Below the pieces are notes generated by a model. The model saw only the letters and a program-made list of their open reading frames with translations, did not search any database and was not told the DNA's origin. The position numbers and the translations under genes were made by a program. A DNA stretch of 64,000 bases from Methanobrevibacter arboriphilus JCM 13429 = DSM 1125 (GTDB lineage Archaea; Methanobacteriota; Methanobacteria; Methanobacteriales; Methanobacteriaceae), in contig NZ_JXMW01000003.1 of the NCBI RefSeq assembly GCF_002072215.1, forward strand, positions 186,001-250,000, read 5' to 3'. This document shows positions 37,694 through 49,770 of the stretch, piece by piece (the first letter of the stretch is position 1; the number at the start of each line of letters is the position of its first letter).

Positions 37694-38533
37694 ATGGGTT
37701 CGTCTTTTAAGAGTCCTGCTGATACAGCTAAGGCTATTGCTGGTATCGCAGAGCTTAAAGAGAAAGCACCATTAGGAAATGTTCTTATTTTAAGTTTCCT
37801 TGCTGGTGCATATATCGCATTTGGAGGTCTTTTGGCTGAGGTTGCTACTGGTGGTATGGCTGCTGCTGGGTTCCCGCCAGGACTCGTGAAACTAGTTTTC
37901 GGTGCTGTGTTTCCAGTTGGTTTGATGCTAGTTGTTATAGCTGGATCAGAACTTTTCACTGGGAATAACATGTATATGGCTGTTGGTGTTTTAACTGGTA
38001 AATCAAGTTTGAAAGGACTAGGTAAAAATTGGGTTGTTAGTTGGATTTTCAATTTTATAGGTGCTGTTTTTGTTGCTTATGTTTTTGCATATTTAGCTGG
38101 TATCCTAACTGTTGAACCTTTCATGACTAATGCTGCTACTATTGCTCAAACTAAAGCGTTAGGTGGCGCTGAGTTTATGTCAGCAGGTAAATCTGTTGTT
38201 TCTTTAACTTGGGATAAAGCATTTCTTAGGTCTATTGGTTGTAACTGGCTTGTTTGTCTGGCAGTATATTTAGCTATTGCATCTGATGATATTATTGGAA
38301 AAGTTATGGGTATATGGTTCCCTATTATGGCGTTTGTAGCTTTAGGGTTTGAGCACAGTGTTGCTAACATGTTTTTCATACCTGTAGGAATTTTCTTAGG
38401 TAAAGTAACTTGGTATCAATGTTTTGTTAATAATTTAATACCTGTTACCTTAGGTAATATTATCGGTGGAGCTATATTTGTTGGATTCTTGTACTGGTAC
38501 ACTTATTTGAGAGGACAAGATCTAAGTACATAG
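37694..38533 (+). CDS. fdhC: Formate transporter FdhC
   Basis: A 279-residue member of the formate-nitrite transporter family (FocA/FdhC/NirC), a pentameric channel-like membrane protein with six helices. Family signatures are [11 protein letters not shown] near residue 37, [13 protein letters not shown] near 90 and the conserved [18 protein letters not shown] near 180. The pore-gating Thr-His type loop region is seen in [18 protein letters not shown] 37694 follows AGAGGTTGAGATT. It lies upstream of fdhAB on the same strand, and so would import formate for them. Confidence 0.96.
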   Translation: MGSSFKSPADTAKAIAGIAELKEKAPLGNVLILSFLAGAYIAFGGLLAEVATGGMAAAGFPPGLVKLVFGAVFPVGLMLVVIAGSELFTGNNMYMAVGVLTGKSSLKGLGKNWVVSWIFNFIGAVFVAYVFAYLAGILTVEPFMTNAATIAQTKALGGAEFMSAGKSVVSLTWDKAFLRSIGCNWLVCLAVYLAIASDDIIGKVMGIWFPIMAFVALGFEHSVANMFFIPVGIFLGKVTWYQCFVNNLIPVTLGNIIGGAIFVGFLYWYTYLRGQDLST

Positions 38534-39499
38534 CAAAATACACAGTTAAAATATAAATAGAAAGTAAAAAAATCAATGGAATTTAAAATTAGCTAATAAA
38601 ATTGATGATTAGATGATATCGATAAGATTAATAATAGTAATTAGACAATAAACAATAATTACTACTAAAACTAAAATCTGTAGTTATTATAGTTTATAAT
38701 CATTCAAATTTATTAGCTTTCAATTTTTTAAACAAAACTTGATTAGTGTAATTATTCAAAAAGCTTTATTAATACAAGTGCCATTAATAGTATTCACTAT
38801 TTAAACAGTATTGTTGTAAAATCAGTATTGTTATGTTATTATTATATCATTATTATTATGTTATGTATGATTAGTATTTATATGTAATACTAATTTTAAT
38901 TTTAATAATATTATGGTGATACTAATATATCTTTATTAATAATAATTAATATTATTATAATGCTCATATGTATTATTTCATGTATTATTAATGATAATTA
39001 ATATAATATCAAATTTTATAATACTAGTATGATTATTAATGAAATACTAGTATGATTGTTAATTATAGTTAATATTATTATAATACTTATATGATTTTTA
39101 ATAATAATTAATATTATTAATATTAAATTTAATGTTACATTTGTATTTTATCTAATAATGCTTATATTACTCTATATTTGGGAGTTTTCTTTTTAAATTG
39201 ATGAAATTTTAAATTTATCAAATATTAAATAAAATAATAGAATAATATATTAATTAAGAGCGATATACTAAATATAATCTCATATTCTTAGACTTATAAT
39301 TTGAATTAATATTTAATATTATCTGATTTGATGTTGAATTTAAAGATTAATATTGAGTATTGTCTGATTTGATGTTGAATTTAAAGATTAATATTGAGTT
39401 TAAGAATAAATAGTGAATTTAAAGATTAATATTGAGTTTATTACGATTAGACGATTAGTATATTGAATTATTATATAAGTCATTTAAGGAGAGTATTAA
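38534..39499. other. Long fdhC-fdhA intergenic region with direct repeats
   Basis: No gene is seen in 966 bases. Two copies of AATACTAGTATGATTRTTAAT lie near 39021-39060. A 41-base direct repeat (TCTGATTTGATGTTGAATTT and the following bases) starts at 39322 and 39363, with a third partial copy to 39440. The length argues that fdhAB has its own promoter. Confidence 0.6.
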
Positions 39500-41560
39500 A
39501 TGGTTGAAATGAAATATGTCCCTACAATATGCCCATATTGTGGAACTGGTTGTGGACTTAATCTCGTTGTAGTCGATGAAAAAGTTGTTGGTGTAGAACC
39601 ATGGAAAAGACATCCAGTAAATGAAGGAAAGTTATGTCCAAAAGGAATGTTTTCTCATGAATTTATTCATAGGGAAGATAGATTGACTAAACCACTTATA
39701 AAACAACCAAATGGTGAATTTAAAGAAGCTAGTTGGGAAGAGGCAACTGATCTTGTTGCAAAAAAATTAGGAGAAATTAAAAGTGAAAATCCTGACAACA
39801 TTGGATTTTTAGCTTGTGCAAGATCACCAAATGAAAATATTTATATTACTCAAAAATTTGCACGTAAGGTAATAGGAACTCACAATGTTGATCATTGTGC
39901 TCGTATTTGTCATGGACCTACTGTAGCAGGTTTAGCTAGGACTTTTGGTTCTGGTGCTATGACTAATGATTTCAAAAGTATTGAAGAAGCAGATGTTGTT
40001 TTTATAATTGGTTCTAATAATATGGAAGCACATCCACTGTTTGGTAGAAGAGTCATAAGAGCTAAGAAAAATGGTGCAAAAATTATTGTTGCTGATCCAA
40101 GATTTACTCCAACTGCAAAACTTGCAGATATTTACATGGAATTTAGATCTGGTGGAGATGTTGCATTATTAAATGCTATGATGAAGATCATTATAGATGA
40201 AGGCTTACAAGATGATGATTTCATCAAAAACAGAACTAAAAACTATCAAAGATTGAAAGAAATTGTAAGTAAATATGATCTTAAAAAGGCTGCTGAAATT
40301 GCTGAAGTAAATGTTGAAAAACTTGTAGAAGCTACAATGTTATATGCAAAAGCTGATAAGGCTGCTATTGTCTATTCATTAGGTATTACTGAACATAGGC
40401 ATGGTGCTGATAATGTAATGTCAACAGCTAATTTAGCAATGCTTACTGGTAATATTGGTAGAAATGGTACTGGTGTAAACCCACTTAGAGGACAAAACAA
40501 TGTACAAGGTGCTTGTGATATGGGTGCACTTCCAACTGATTATCCAGGTTATCAAAAAGTTGTTGATGTAGATGCTACACGTCTTATAGAGCAAAATTGG
40601 ACTTGTACTTTGAATGATTGTGCTCCAGGACTCACTGTTGTTGAAATGATTCATGCGGCAGCTGCAGGTGATATTAAAGCAATGTATATAACTGGTGAAG
40701 ATCCTGTACTTTCAGATCCAGATACTAATCATGTTATTGAAGCTATGGAAAATCTTGACTTTTTAGTTGTTCAGGATATTTTCATGTCTGAAACTGGTAA
40801 ATATGCAGATGTTGTACTTCCAGCTGCAGGTTGGGGTGAACAAGAAGGAACCTTTACTAATGGTGAAAGAAGAGTTCAACTTGTACGAAAAGCTGTTAAC
40901 CCGCCTGGTGAAGCTAAAGTTGATTGGGAGATCATGAAAGAGATAGCTGTTAAAATGGGAGCTGACCCAAAACAATTCACATATAATAATGCAGAAGAAA
41001 TTTTCGATGAAATGCGAGAAATTACTCCTCAATATAAAGGCATGAATAGAGAACGTTTAGAACGTCCAGAAGCACTACATTGGCCATGTCCTGATGAAAA
41101 TCATCCTGGTACTGGTTTAATGCATGTTAATACTTTTGCTCATCCTGATGGAATGGGAGTATTTGAGCCTGCAGAATATATAGGTCCATCTGAACTTCCA
41201 GATGACAATTATCCTCTAATATTAACTACAACAAGAACTCTTTTCCATTATCATGCTAGTATGACAAGAAGGTGTAAGACACTTGATAATGAATTACCAA
41301 CAGGTTATGTTGAAATTCACACCAATGATGCTAAAAAGCTTGGTATCTTGAATAGAGAACTTGTTAAGGTTAAATCTAGAAGGGGAGAAATTGAAATTCC
41401 TGCAAGAGTAACTGATGATATAAAAGAAGGTGAAATTAACATACCTATGCACTTTGCAGAATGTGCAGCTAATATGTTGACTACTTCTAAAGAACTTGAC
41501 CCTAAATCTAAAATGGCAGAGTTAAAAGTATGTGCAGCTGTTGTCGAAAAGATGGAGTAA
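39500..41560 (+). CDS. fdhA: Formate dehydrogenase subunit alpha, F420-type
   Basis: A 686-residue molybdopterin oxidoreductase that oxidises formate; electrons reach F420 through FdhB. The N-terminal [4Fe-4S] motif is CPYCGTGC with Cys 46 as fourth ligand. The active-site region reads [11 protein letters not shown] (Cys 133/137), so the enzyme uses cysteine and not selenocysteine. The C-terminal dinucleotide-binding domain starts near [22 protein letters not shown] 39500 follows AAGGAGAGTATTAA. FdhB follows after 42 bases. Confidence 0.96.
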   Translation: MVEMKYVPTICPYCGTGCGLNLVVVDEKVVGVEPWKRHPVNEGKLCPKGMFSHEFIHREDRLTKPLIKQPNGEFKEASWEEATDLVAKKLGEIKSENPDNIGFLACARSPNENIYITQKFARKVIGTHNVDHCARICHGPTVAGLARTFGSGAMTNDFKSIEEADVVFIIGSNNMEAHPLFGRRVIRAKKNGAKIIVADPRFTPTAKLADIYMEFRSGGDVALLNAMMKIIIDEGLQDDDFIKNRTKNYQRLKEIVSKYDLKKAAEIAEVNVEKLVEATMLYAKADKAAIVYSLGITEHRHGADNVMSTANLAMLTGNIGRNGTGVNPLRGQNNVQGACDMGALPTDYPGYQKVVDVDATRLIEQNWTCTLNDCAPGLTVVEMIHAAAAGDIKAMYITGEDPVLSDPDTNHVIEAMENLDFLVVQDIFMSETGKYADVVLPAAGWGEQEGTFTNGERRVQLVRKAVNPPGEAKVDWEIMKEIAVKMGADPKQFTYNNAEEIFDEMREITPQYKGMNRERLERPEALHWPCPDENHPGTGLMHVNTFAHPDGMGVFEPAEYIGPSELPDDNYPLILTTTRTLFHYHASMTRRCKTLDNELPTGYVEIHTNDAKKLGILNRELVKVKSRRGEIEIPARVTDDIKEGEINIPMHFAECAANMLTTSKELDPKSKMAELKVCAAVVEKME

Positions 41561-41602
41561 ATTTAAGTTTTTAAGGGTAAGTTATTAAGGAAGTGATTTA
41601 AA

Positions 41603-42811
41603 ATGTCAGTAAAAGTTAATGATATGTGTTATATGTGGTCTGCTGCTGATGATTTAGCTAAAAAAGGTGAATACGGTGGTGCTGTAACTACATTGATGAA
41701 ATATATGCTTGAAAATGGTATTGTTGATGCAGTTTTGGCTGTTGAAAAAGGTGCTGATCTTTATGATGCTGTACCTATTTTAATTAATGATCCTAAAGAT
41801 ATAGCTAAATCTGCTGGTTCTCTTCATTGTGGTACTTTAAATATCGCGAAAGTTGTTGAAAAGTATCTTGATGGTGTAAAGGATATTAAAGTTGCTGTTA
41901 CATGTAAACCATGTGATGCAATGACTATAAGAGAACTTATAAAAAAAGGAAGAGTAATAGAAGATAATTTAATCATGGTTGGTGTTAATTGTGGAGGAAC
42001 TATGCCTCCAGTTAAAACTCGTGAAATGATTGAAGAAGTATATGAAATGGATCCTGATGAAGTTGTTAAAGAAGAAATAGCTAAAGGAAAACTTATTATC
42101 GAAACAGAAAATGATGAAAAATCCTTTAGTATTGATGAACTTGAAGAAGATGGATTAGGTAGGAGAACCAATTGTCAAAGATGTGAAGTCAACATTCCTC
42201 AAATGGCTGACATGGCTTTAGGTAATTGGGGAGTTATTGGTCCATTAGCTGGAAAAGCAACTTTTGTAGAGGTATTTTCAGATAAAGGTGCAGATGTTCT
42301 TGATAAAGCTATTTCTGCAGGTGTTGTAAATATTGAAGAAGCTAATCCTAAAGGTATAGAAATTAGAGGCAAAATTAATCAATCTATGGTTAATTTAGCT
42401 AATAAGTCTAAAGAATTTGCTTATGGCGATATTAAAGGAGATATTTTAGAAGTTTTTGCTGAATACCAAGATGAATTCTCTCGATGTATGAAATGTTATG
42501 GATGTCGTGAGGCTTGTCCAATTTGTTATTGCCCTGAATGTTCATTAGAATCTAATGGTCCGGATTGGCTTACTAAAGCTTTAATTCCAGCCGCACCAAT
42601 GTTTCATTTAGAAAGAATGGTGCATATGGTTGATTCATGTACTAATTGTGGACAATGTGAGGAGGTTTGTCCTTCTGAAATTCCTGTAGCTAAAGTGTGG
42701 GATACTGTAAATTCAAAAATCCAAGAAATTTTCGATTACTACCGTGGTGTAGAAGATGAAGGTGTTGTATCTCCATTAACATATTATCAGGATAAAGGAC
42801 TAAGAGACTAA
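41603..42811 (+). CDS. fdhB: Formate dehydrogenase subunit beta, F420-reducing
   Basis: A 402-residue FAD and Fe-S protein that passes electrons from FdhA to F420 and, in some methanogens, to heterodisulfide reductase. The N-terminal FrhB-like part includes [14 protein letters not shown] and CKPCDAMTI. Two ferredoxin motifs follow the middle: [19 protein letters not shown] near residue 293 and [12 protein letters not shown] near 349. ATG follows AGGAAGTGATTTAAA. It forms an operon with fdhA. Confidence 0.96.
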   Translation: MSVKVNDMCYMWSAADDLAKKGEYGGAVTTLMKYMLENGIVDAVLAVEKGADLYDAVPILINDPKDIAKSAGSLHCGTLNIAKVVEKYLDGVKDIKVAVTCKPCDAMTIRELIKKGRVIEDNLIMVGVNCGGTMPPVKTREMIEEVYEMDPDEVVKEEIAKGKLIIETENDEKSFSIDELEEDGLGRRTNCQRCEVNIPQMADMALGNWGVIGPLAGKATFVEVFSDKGADVLDKAISAGVVNIEEANPKGIEIRGKINQSMVNLANKSKEFAYGDIKGDILEVFAEYQDEFSRCMKCYGCREACPICYCPECSLESNGPDWLTKALIPAAPMFHLERMVHMVDSCTNCGQCEEVCPSEIPVAKVWDTVNSKIQEIFDYYRGVEDEGVVSPLTYYQDKGLRD

Positions 42812-43613
42812 ACTCTAAAGACAGTAAATTAAATTTAAAGGAATTTTAGTAAACCAAATTTAAAGGAATATGATAGATAATATTTATAGATTTAATGGCG
42901 AGAAAAATTTATATTATTATCTATTTTTATTAAAATCTTTATTTAAAGCCTTTATTTTACTAAAATCCTTTATTTATTAAAAAATTTTATTTATTAAAAA
43001 CCTTTATTTACTAAAAATTTTTATAGAAGAAAATAAATTTAAGATATTGAAATTATGTACCCTCTTTAATATATATTAAGAATCGCTCATCTGATTAATC
43101 CATATTTCATCGTTAGAGTTTATCAATATCTTTTTTATTTTTCTTCTTTTTTTTAGTAATCTTAAATATTATATTAAAAAGTAGACTTAAACTCATTACA
43201 TATTAATTATATTGCTAATAATATTATTATTAGTATTACTATTAGTATTACTATTAGTATTACTATTAGTATTATTAGTAATTGTATTGTTAATATTATT
43301 AGTATTATTATTAATATTAGTATTATTACTATTGTTGTTAACATTAGTAGTATTGTTAATGGTATTATTGTTTTTTAATATAATGTTATTATGATAAATT
43401 TAATATTGATGAAAATACAAACTATTTATAATATAATTAAAAAATTTATGATTAATATTTTTACTTTATAAGTAATATTTTTATTATTATTTAATATATT
43501 TACTTGTTATTTAGTATAATTTTAGAATTAATATTTATAATATTTGTTTATATATGATTATTTGTATGTAGATTTTTAAAATAAATTTTTAATGTATTTT
43601 TGATTGTTTTATA
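42812..43613. other. Intergenic region with a 12-bp tandem repeat
   Basis: TAGTATTACTAT is repeated three and a half times at 43231-43272, inside a wider ATT-rich stretch. A Leu/Ile/Val-only frame at 43212-43394 is a product of the repeat. No other element was recognised. Confidence 0.6.
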
Positions 43614-44432
43614 GTGTTGGGGAGTGTTAAAATTAAAATAATTTCTGTTGTGGGTAAGAAAGATACTGGTAAAACTTCATTAACTGTTAAAATAATAAAA
43701 GAATTGAGAAAAAGGAGTTTTAAAGTTGCTACCATCAAACATTCTCATCATATGCTTGAAATGGATCGGGAAAATACTGATACATGGAAACATAAAGAGG
43801 CTGGTTCTGAAACAGTTGTTGGGATAGGTAGTCGAACTTTTTTTAACATAAATAAAGATTTGTCTTTAGAGAGACTTCTATTTTTGATAAAGCTGATTGA
43901 TGAGCCGGATTTTGTTGTGGTTGAAGGATTCAAAAATTATAATTATGCAAAAATTTCAACATCAAAGGAAATTAATGATGAATTTACATTAAAGAATGTG
44001 GATGCATTAAATATTAAAGATTCTGAAATACCAAAACTTGTTGATCTAATTGAAAATTATAGTTATGATATTTTAGATACATTATACATTGATAATTGTG
44101 GTCTTAATGATGCTGAATCCATTGGAAAAGCTATAATAAGTCAATCTCAGGAAAGAAAAGATAATGAAAAAGAGAATATAAAAGAGAATAAAGAAGAAAA
44201 TAAAGAAGAAAATGAAAAGAAGGAAATTCAAAAGCAGTTGAAAGAACTTGAAGTTGAAGATGTTGAGGTTCTTCTTTCTATTAATGAAAAAGTAATTGGT
44301 GTGAACTCTTTTGTAAGTAGTTTCATGAAAAATAGTATCCTTGGAATGTTAAATTCTCTCAAAACTGAAGAATATGGGATAAAAGACTTTGACAAAGTGG
44401 AACTTGTGATTAACAATGGAAACAAAAAATAA
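43614..44432 (+). CDS. mobB: Molybdopterin-guanine dinucleotide biosynthesis protein MobB
   Basis: A 272-residue protein. The P-loop domain (about 1-165) has [30 protein letters not shown] and [11 protein letters not shown], as in MobB GTPases that assist guanylation of molybdopterin. A Lys/Glu/Asn-rich linker (about 180-205) joins an extra C-terminal domain of 70 residues beginning [23 protein letters not shown] 43614 or TTG 43617 gives extra residues; GGGGAG at 43619-43624 would best serve ATT at 43632, giving (M)KIISVVGK. It overlaps moaA by 17 bases. Confidence 0.9.
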   Translation: MLGSVKIKIISVVGKKDTGKTSLTVKIIKELRKRSFKVATIKHSHHMLEMDRENTDTWKHKEAGSETVVGIGSRTFFNINKDLSLERLLFLIKLIDEPDFVVVEGFKNYNYAKISTSKEINDEFTLKNVDALNIKDSEIPKLVDLIENYSYDILDTLYIDNCGLNDAESIGKAIISQSQERKDNEKENIKENKEENKEENEKKEIQKQLKELEVEDVEVLLSINEKVIGVNSFVSSFMKNSILGMLNSLKTEEYGIKDFDKVELVINNGNKK

Positions 44433-45432
44433 TATCGAAGAGAGACTATCTCCTTTTTTAGAGGATAATTTTGATAATAATTCTTTAAAAAATCTTTCAA
44501 AAAAAGTTGAAGATAGATACAATCGTCCAATAATTTCTCTTAGACTTTCTATAACTAATAGGTGTAATATAAATTGTTTATACTGTCATCATGATGGGAT
44601 GATGCCTTCAAGTAATGAGATGACTTCTGATGAAATTTTTCAGATTTTAAAAATAGCTAAAACATTGGGCGTTGAAAAAATAAGGTTTTCTGGTGGTGAA
44701 CCACTTATTAGAAAGGATATTGTTGAAATTATTGAGAAAACTGCTTCTTTAAATTTTAAAGATATATCTATAACTACTAATGGAATTTTGTTAGCTAAAT
44801 ATGCTGAGGATCTTTTTAATGCAGGTCTAACTAGAGTTAATGTTAGCTTTGATACTCTTGATCCTGAAACTTATAAAAAAATTACAACAAAAAATTATCT
44901 TAAAGAAGCAAAAAAAGGTGTTTTAAAAGCTGTTGAGGCAGGATTAAACCCAGTTAAGTTAAACATGGTTGTGATGAAGAATATTAATGATAATGAAGTT
45001 ATGGAAATGTTTGAATTTGCAAAAGAAAATGGACTTGTTCTTCAGTTAATTGAACTTATGAAATCTGAAAACTGTGATGATAATGCTTTTAGTGAAGAAT
45101 ATCATTTTGATGTTGGTTTAATAGAAAAAAAATTAGCAAAAATGGCAAAAAAAGTCAGAACTCGTAAATTTATGCAGGATAGGAAAAAATACTTTATTGA
45201 TGATGGTGAAATTGAAGTTGTTAGACCAATGGATAACACTAAATTTTGTGAAAATTGCACTAGACTTAGAATAACTCCTGAAGGAAAAATTAAACCTTGT
45301 TTACTTAGAAATGATAATCTTATTGATATAATCACTCCTTTAAGAGAGGGAGCTTCTGAAGATAGGCTTCGAAAAATCTTTTTAGAGGGAATAAGTAATA
45401 GAGAACCTTATTATATTAATAATAATGAATAG
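44416..45432 (+). CDS. moaA: GTP 3',8-cyclase MoaA
   Basis: A 338-residue radical-SAM enzyme catalysing the first step of molybdopterin synthesis from GTP. The SAM cluster is CNINCLYC near residue 50, followed by [13 protein letters not shown] second cluster [18 protein letters not shown] is near residue 275. The extreme C-terminus reads EPYYINNNE, without the double Gly known from many MoaA proteins, and may use another arrangement. Start ATG 44416 overlaps mobB, implying coupled translation. Confidence 0.94.
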   Translation: METKNNIEERLSPFLEDNFDNNSLKNLSKKVEDRYNRPIISLRLSITNRCNINCLYCHHDGMMPSSNEMTSDEIFQILKIAKTLGVEKIRFSGGEPLIRKDIVEIIEKTASLNFKDISITTNGILLAKYAEDLFNAGLTRVNVSFDTLDPETYKKITTKNYLKEAKKGVLKAVEAGLNPVKLNMVVMKNINDNEVMEMFEFAKENGLVLQLIELMKSENCDDNAFSEEYHFDVGLIEKKLAKMAKKVRTRKFMQDRKKYFIDDGEIEVVRPMDNTKFCENCTRLRITPEGKIKPCLLRNDNLIDIITPLREGASEDRLRKIFLEGISNREPYYINNNE

Positions 45433-45957
45433 ATTTTTTAATTATAAACTTTTAATTATAAAATTTTTAATTATAAAACTTTTTATTTATAATTTATTTT
45501 TTATATTCTTTTATTTTTTATTAATATATTCTTTTATTAATAAAATTTCTATTAAATATTTTTAAGTACTTTATTCTAATTTCATATTCAATTTTAATTT
45601 CATATTTTATGCATTCATTTTTATTACTTGTTTTTATTTATTTTTACTTTAATTTTTATTATCTTATTTTTATTATTTTTAGGTATTTATTTTTAGTATT
45701 TTTGGTTTTAGTTTTTAGTATTTTTTGATTTTTATTTATATATTAAAATTTTCAAAATAATGATTTTGGAACCCCTAATTTTACCAATTTTTGATAGAAA
45801 TTTGAATTTTTTAATAATTCTTTTATTTTAATTTTAAGTGATATTAGTCTTTTTACTTATTTTAAAATTAATATAATATATTATTTTAAATAAATAATCT
45901 TATAAATAGCTTTAAATATTTTTATACTAATTTTTAACATTTTTTAAAAATTTTAAA
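45433..45957. other. AT-rich spacer between moaA and fwd promoter
   Basis: TTTTATTTTT-type low complexity, with several T-runs that may end the mobB-moaA transcript. No gene was found. Confidence 0.5.
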
Positions 45958-45974
45958 TGTGTTGATTCTACACA
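45958..45974. promoter_or_regulatory. fwd operator 1 (TGTGTT-N5-TACACA)
   Basis: TGTGTTGATTCTACACA is an imperfect palindrome of 6-5-6 layout. It ends four bases before the TATA box TATATAAAT (45979-45987), so a bound protein could affect TFB/TBP access. Operator 2 has the same layout 77 bases downstream. Confidence 0.55.
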
Positions 45975-45978
45975 CTAC

Positions 45979-45987
45979 TATATAAAT
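45979..45987 (+). promoter_or_regulatory. TATA box of the fwd operon
   Basis: TATATAAAT, 77 bases before the first gene of the operon. An archaeal transcript would start about 46005-46010. It is flanked by two like palindromes, which makes it the best-supported promoter of the window. Confidence 0.5.
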
Positions 45988-46034
45988 TTTTCGGCATGAT
46001 TCTAGTAGGCATCTTTATATTAATAGAAATTAAA

Positions 46035-46051
46035 TGTGTATATAATACACA
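46035..46051. promoter_or_regulatory. fwd operator 2 (TGTGTA-N5-TACACA)
   Basis: TGTGTATATAATACACA is a perfect 6-5-6 palindrome (extending to ATGTGTAT/ATACACAT). It lies in the predicted leader immediately before the GGTGAGAG ribosome-binding site of the first gene. It shares layout and both half-sites, except one base, with operator 1. Confidence 0.6.
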
Positions 46052-46063
46052 TGGTGAGAGAAC

Positions 46064-46540
46064 ATGCCAAATCATATTGCTTCTGGTCTTAAATACTTAG
46101 CTGCAATTGAGCTGAAAAAACAAGGTTTTAATCAGCAAATGATTGCAGACGAACTTGATATTGATCGTTCAACTGTTTCACATTATCTTAACGGTCGAAA
46201 TTTATCATGGAATTCTATCGAGGTAGCTAAGACTATAACAAATATGTGTCCTAAAGATTTTTTAATTATGACACAGACATTGTTTAAAGATGAACAAAAA
46301 ACCCGTAAAATTGCTTTAATTTGTAAGAATGGGGATTATCATGCAGAAGTTTCAGATTCATGTATTGGGTGTGGATTATGTGTAGATTTGTGCTTAATGA
46401 AGGCAGTCAGTTTAGACTCTTTGAAAGCTCAGATAGACTCCATTTACTGTTGTGGGTGTCTTCTTTGTGAAGAAGGATGTCCAACAAATTCTATAAAAAT
46501 TTTGGAGGTAAAAAATGATCGCGAATACGAAAGAAGTTAA
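46064..46540 (+). CDS. HTH-ferredoxin protein heading the fwd operon
   Basis: A 158-residue protein that couples a DNA-binding domain to two iron-sulfur clusters. Residues 8-60 form an XRE/sigma-like helix-turn-helix ([20 protein letters not shown], then [11 protein letters not shown]). Residues 95-150 hold [11 protein letters not shown] and [12 protein letters not shown] ferredoxin motifs. By position it corresponds to what is called fwdH in Methanothermobacter; equivalence is inferred. Two palindromes flank the promoter just ahead, so autoregulation by redox or W/Mo state is plausible. The end overlaps fwdF by 26 bases. Confidence 0.82.
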   Translation: MPNHIASGLKYLAAIELKKQGFNQQMIADELDIDRSTVSHYLNGRNLSWNSIEVAKTITNMCPKDFLIMTQTLFKDEQKTRKIALICKNGDYHAEVSDSCIGCGLCVDLCLMKAVSLDSLKAQIDSIYCCGCLLCEEGCPTNSIKILEVKNDREYERS

Positions 46541-47552
46541 AGATGAAGGCTTTGACATTAAAAGATCAGCAGAAGAAGTAAGGAATTTATCTTTCAAAGA
46601 TCATATTTGTATCGGCTGTGGGATATGCGAATCTACTTGTCCAGTAGATGCTATAACTGTTGATGATATGGGTCCTATTGTAAGAGAAGAAGTAGATGTT
46701 TCTAAAATCGACATTGATAAAGATAAATGTGTTCTTTGTGGTATGTGTAGTGGGTTATGTCCAGTAAATGCATTGGATTTCACTATAGATAATGAACCTA
46801 TTTCTACTATTGATGCATATCCTCATTATATTGCATCTGCTGAAATTGACGATGATACTTGTATTTATTGTCAAAGATGTGAAGTTGCATGTCCTAGAGA
46901 GGCTATAACTATAGCTAGGTCTTTACCAGAAAGATCTGATTTAGTTACTGGTGAAATAGAAGTTGATGAGGAAACTTGTATCCATTGTGGAATATGTGAT
47001 GAAATGTGCCCAGCTGATGCTATAGATGTAGATAGAACTCCTGGTGCTGAAAATATTGAAATTAACAAAGATAAATGTGTATATTGTTTAATTTGTAAGA
47101 AATCATGTCCTGTAAATGCAATTAAAGCAGCTTGTAGGATTTGTTCTTATGGAGAATATGATATAGATCCAGCAGATGCTGTAACTACTGGAAGTTCTTT
47201 TATTGATGATGAACTTTGTGTAAAATGTGGTTGGTGTGAAGAAATTTGTCCTGTTGATGCTGCTAAAGTTAAAAAACAGTATGAAGGAACTTTAGATATA
47301 GATCAAGACAAATGTACTGTCTGTGGAACTTGTATCGATGTTTGTCCTTGTGACGTTTTATCATTCCCTGAGTCTCCTGGACCAGCTACTGTAGTTAATA
47401 ATATCAACAAAGATGAGCAATATTGTATACATTGTGGTGCATGTGAAAGAGCATGTCCTGTTGATGCTATTGATGTTAAAATTACTAATGTTGATCACAC
47501 TCCAACTAAATCTAAATCTTGGATAGAGAAATTTGAGGCTTTAAAAAACTAA
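46515..47552 (+). CDS. fwdF: Formylmethanofuran dehydrogenase polyferredoxin FwdF
   Basis: A 345-residue polyferredoxin with eight CX2CX2CX3CP motifs, from [12 protein letters not shown] near residue 35 to [12 protein letters not shown] near 310. It forms the long electron wire of the FwdABCDFG complex. ATG 46515 follows TTGGAGGTAAAAA inside the previous gene. Each cluster motif looks intact. A non-standard [10 protein letters not shown] segment lies near residue 210. Confidence 0.96.
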   Translation: MIANTKEVKDEGFDIKRSAEEVRNLSFKDHICIGCGICESTCPVDAITVDDMGPIVREEVDVSKIDIDKDKCVLCGMCSGLCPVNALDFTIDNEPISTIDAYPHYIASAEIDDDTCIYCQRCEVACPREAITIARSLPERSDLVTGEIEVDEETCIHCGICDEMCPADAIDVDRTPGAENIEINKDKCVYCLICKKSCPVNAIKAACRICSYGEYDIDPADAVTTGSSFIDDELCVKCGWCEEICPVDAAKVKKQYEGTLDIDQDKCTVCGTCIDVCPCDVLSFPESPGPATVVNNINKDEQYCIHCGACERACPVDAIDVKITNVDHTPTKSKSWIEKFEALKN

Positions 47553-47610
47553 TAGCTAATAATAGTATTTAATACTATAATAATAAGCTATTTAATTATT
47601 TGGTGATTAT

Positions 47611-47841
47611 ATGGAACTTAAAGTAAATCAAGATAACTGCCTTGGATGTGGTGTATGTGTAGTTGCATGCCCAGTTAATGTTTCAATCAGTAACGATGTT
47701 GCTGGAGGGCATGGATCTAGAACAGAAGAAGTAATAATGATGGTTGAAAATGGTGTTATTAAGCTTTTCAGTGATGACAAATGTACCAAGTGTGGAACTT
47801 GTCAGATGTTCTGTCCTGTTGACGCCATATTTTTAGAATAG
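47611..47841 (+). CDS. fwdG: Formylmethanofuran dehydrogenase ferredoxin subunit FwdG
   Basis: A 76-residue two-cluster ferredoxin: CLGCGVCVVACP near residue 11 and CTKCGTCQMFCP near residue 60. It links the FwdB active site to FwdF. ATG follows TTGGTGATTAT. FwdD starts 12 bases behind it. Confidence 0.95.
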   Translation: MELKVNQDNCLGCGVCVVACPVNVSISNDVAGGHGSRTEEVIMMVENGVIKLFSDDKCTKCGTCQMFCPVDAIFLE

Positions 47842-47853
47842 AGGTGCTAAATT

Positions 47854-48393
47854 ATGACATATATTGAAAAACCACCTGTTCCAAATGTTGTTAAATATGA
47901 TGAACCTATGGCAACTAAAAGAAATAAACTTGAAGTTATGTTAAATACTGGGTCTGATATTTATCAAGGAGCATGTAAAAAGAGAGGTTCTACCTTAAAA
48001 GATGAATATAGGCATGCTTCTGGTACTGCTTATATGGATCCTAGAGATATGGCAAGATTAGGTGTCAAAAATTGGGACACTGCTTTAGTAAAAACTGACT
48101 GGGGAGAAGTTGTAGTTTTTACAGCTCATTCAAGAGATGCTCCTCATGAAGGTCAAATCTTTATTTGTAAAGGGCCATGGGCAAATGTTATTGTAAGTCC
48201 TGAGACTTACTGCTGTTGTGACCCTACTTACAAAGGAGTTGAAGCAACCATTGAAAAAACTGATAAAGAACCGTTACTTATGGCTGATTTAATGGCAGAA
48301 GTTTATATGAAATATGATAAAGATGCTGAAAAATCTACTAATCGTTTAACTGAAAAAAAGATTAATGTAGGTATAACCAAGCCAGAAGAATAG
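47854..48393 (+). CDS. fwdD: Formylmethanofuran dehydrogenase subunit D
   Basis: A 179-residue subunit related to the C-terminal molybdopterin-binding domain of formate dehydrogenases; with FwdB it makes a complete cofactor pocket. The core starts near residue 25 ([20 protein letters not shown]) and includes [20 protein letters not shown] and GPWANVIV. An extra 24 residues at the N-terminus and about 30 at the C-terminus make it longer than the compact forms I remember. ATG follows AGAGGTGCTAAATT. Confidence 0.94.
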   Translation: MTYIEKPPVPNVVKYDEPMATKRNKLEVMLNTGSDIYQGACKKRGSTLKDEYRHASGTAYMDPRDMARLGVKNWDTALVKTDWGEVVVFTAHSRDAPHEGQIFICKGPWANVIVSPETYCCCDPTYKGVEATIEKTDKEPLLMADLMAEVYMKYDKDAEKSTNRLTEKKINVGITKPEE

Positions 48394-48408
48394 ATAGGAG
48401 ATGTAAAT

Positions 48409-49758
48409 ATGGCATATGAAGAACCAATTACAGACTATGATGAAATAGTTGAAAATTGTACTTGTGCTTTCTGTGGTTGTAATTGTGATGATTTGACCTA
48501 TTTGATTAAAGATGGACATGTTGTGGGTGTAAGACATGCTTGTCGTTTAGGTGCAAGTAAAGTTATGGAAGATATGGATCAAAGATTATTAGTCCCTATG
48601 ATTCGTAATGAAGAAGGAGATCTTGTTGAGACTGACTGGGACACTGCATTAGATAAAGCTGCAGAACTTATTGCTGGATCTGTAAGACCAGTATTTTATG
48701 GTTGGAGTGAAACATCTGTTGAAACCATGAAGCATGGTATTAGACTAGGAGAACTCGTAGGCGCAGTTTTAGATAATCAAGCTACTATTTGTCACGGGCC
48801 TTCTCTTCAAGCTGTTCAAAATGCAGGATATCCTGTTAACACTTTGGGAGAAGTTAAAAATAGGGCTGATATGATTGTTTATTCTGGAAACAATGCAATG
48901 AATTCTCACCCAAGACATTTGGGAAGATATTCTGCTTTCCCTAGAGGATACTTTAGAAAAAGAGGTCGATTTGATAAGACTATTGTTACTATGGATCCAA
49001 GATATACAGATACTGCAAAAATGTCTGATATATGGGTAGGATTTGAACAAAATGGTGATTATGAATTTTATAATGCTATGAGGGCAGTTTTAAGAGGTAA
49101 AAAACTTAAAAAAGATGTAATATCTGGAATACCTAAGGAAGATATTGAAGATCTTGTTGAAGCTATGAAAACTACTCAATATGGTTCTCTTTTCTTTGGT
49201 TTAGGATTAACTCATACTTTGTCTAAACAAAGAAATATTGATATTGCAATTAATTTAATTCAAGATTTAAACAAGTTTACTAAATGGAATTTAGTACCTA
49301 TGAGAGGACACTTTAACGTTAATGGATTTAATATTTTCATGGCATTTGAAATGGGATTCCCATACGGTGTTGACTTTTCAAGAGGTTATCCAAGATATAT
49401 GAATGGTGAAACTAACACTATTGATTTGTTAACAAGAGAAGAACCAGATGTATTTATGGTAATAGCTGCTGATCCTGGAGCTCACTTCCCTGGTGGGGCT
49501 AACAGACACTTAGCTAATATTCCTGTTATACAAATTGATATTCATTGGGGTCCTTCCACAGAAATTGCTGATATTGTTTTACCAGGTTCTTTCATTGGTG
49601 TAGAAGCTGCTGGAACTAGTTATAGGATGGATGGTGTTCCAATTTACATGAAAAAGGCTATTGATAAACCTGAAACTTGTAGGGACGACGAATGGATTGT
49701 TAGAGAACTCCATGAAAGAGTTCAGAAAATTAAAGGCTCACAGATAGCTAGTAAATAA
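48409..49758 (+). CDS. fwdB: Formylmethanofuran dehydrogenase catalytic subunit B
   Basis: A 449-residue molybdopterin protein that reduces CO2 to formate at a W or Mo centre. An N-terminal [4Fe-4S] motif ([10 protein letters not shown]) is followed by CRLG. The metal ligand region reads [10 protein letters not shown] near residue 125, with cysteine in place of the selenocysteine known from some methanogens. ATG follows ATAGGAGATGTAAAT. Formate passes internally to FwdA. Whether W or Mo is used cannot be told from sequence alone. Confidence 0.96.
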   Translation: MAYEEPITDYDEIVENCTCAFCGCNCDDLTYLIKDGHVVGVRHACRLGASKVMEDMDQRLLVPMIRNEEGDLVETDWDTALDKAAELIAGSVRPVFYGWSETSVETMKHGIRLGELVGAVLDNQATICHGPSLQAVQNAGYPVNTLGEVKNRADMIVYSGNNAMNSHPRHLGRYSAFPRGYFRKRGRFDKTIVTMDPRYTDTAKMSDIWVGFEQNGDYEFYNAMRAVLRGKKLKKDVISGIPKEDIEDLVEAMKTTQYGSLFFGLGLTHTLSKQRNIDIAINLIQDLNKFTKWNLVPMRGHFNVNGFNIFMAFEMGFPYGVDFSRGYPRYMNGETNTIDLLTREEPDVFMVIAADPGAHFPGGANRHLANIPVIQIDIHWGPSTEIADIVLPGSFIGVEAAGTSYRMDGVPIYMKKAIDKPETCRDDEWIVRELHERVQKIKGSQIASK

Positions 49759-49770
49759 ATAGGTGATCTA

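Noticed and set aside
43212-43394. Open frame of 60 codons with only Leu, Ile and Val-type residues
   Set aside because: It is the translation of a 12-base tandem repeat, with no ribosome-binding site and no sequence complexity.
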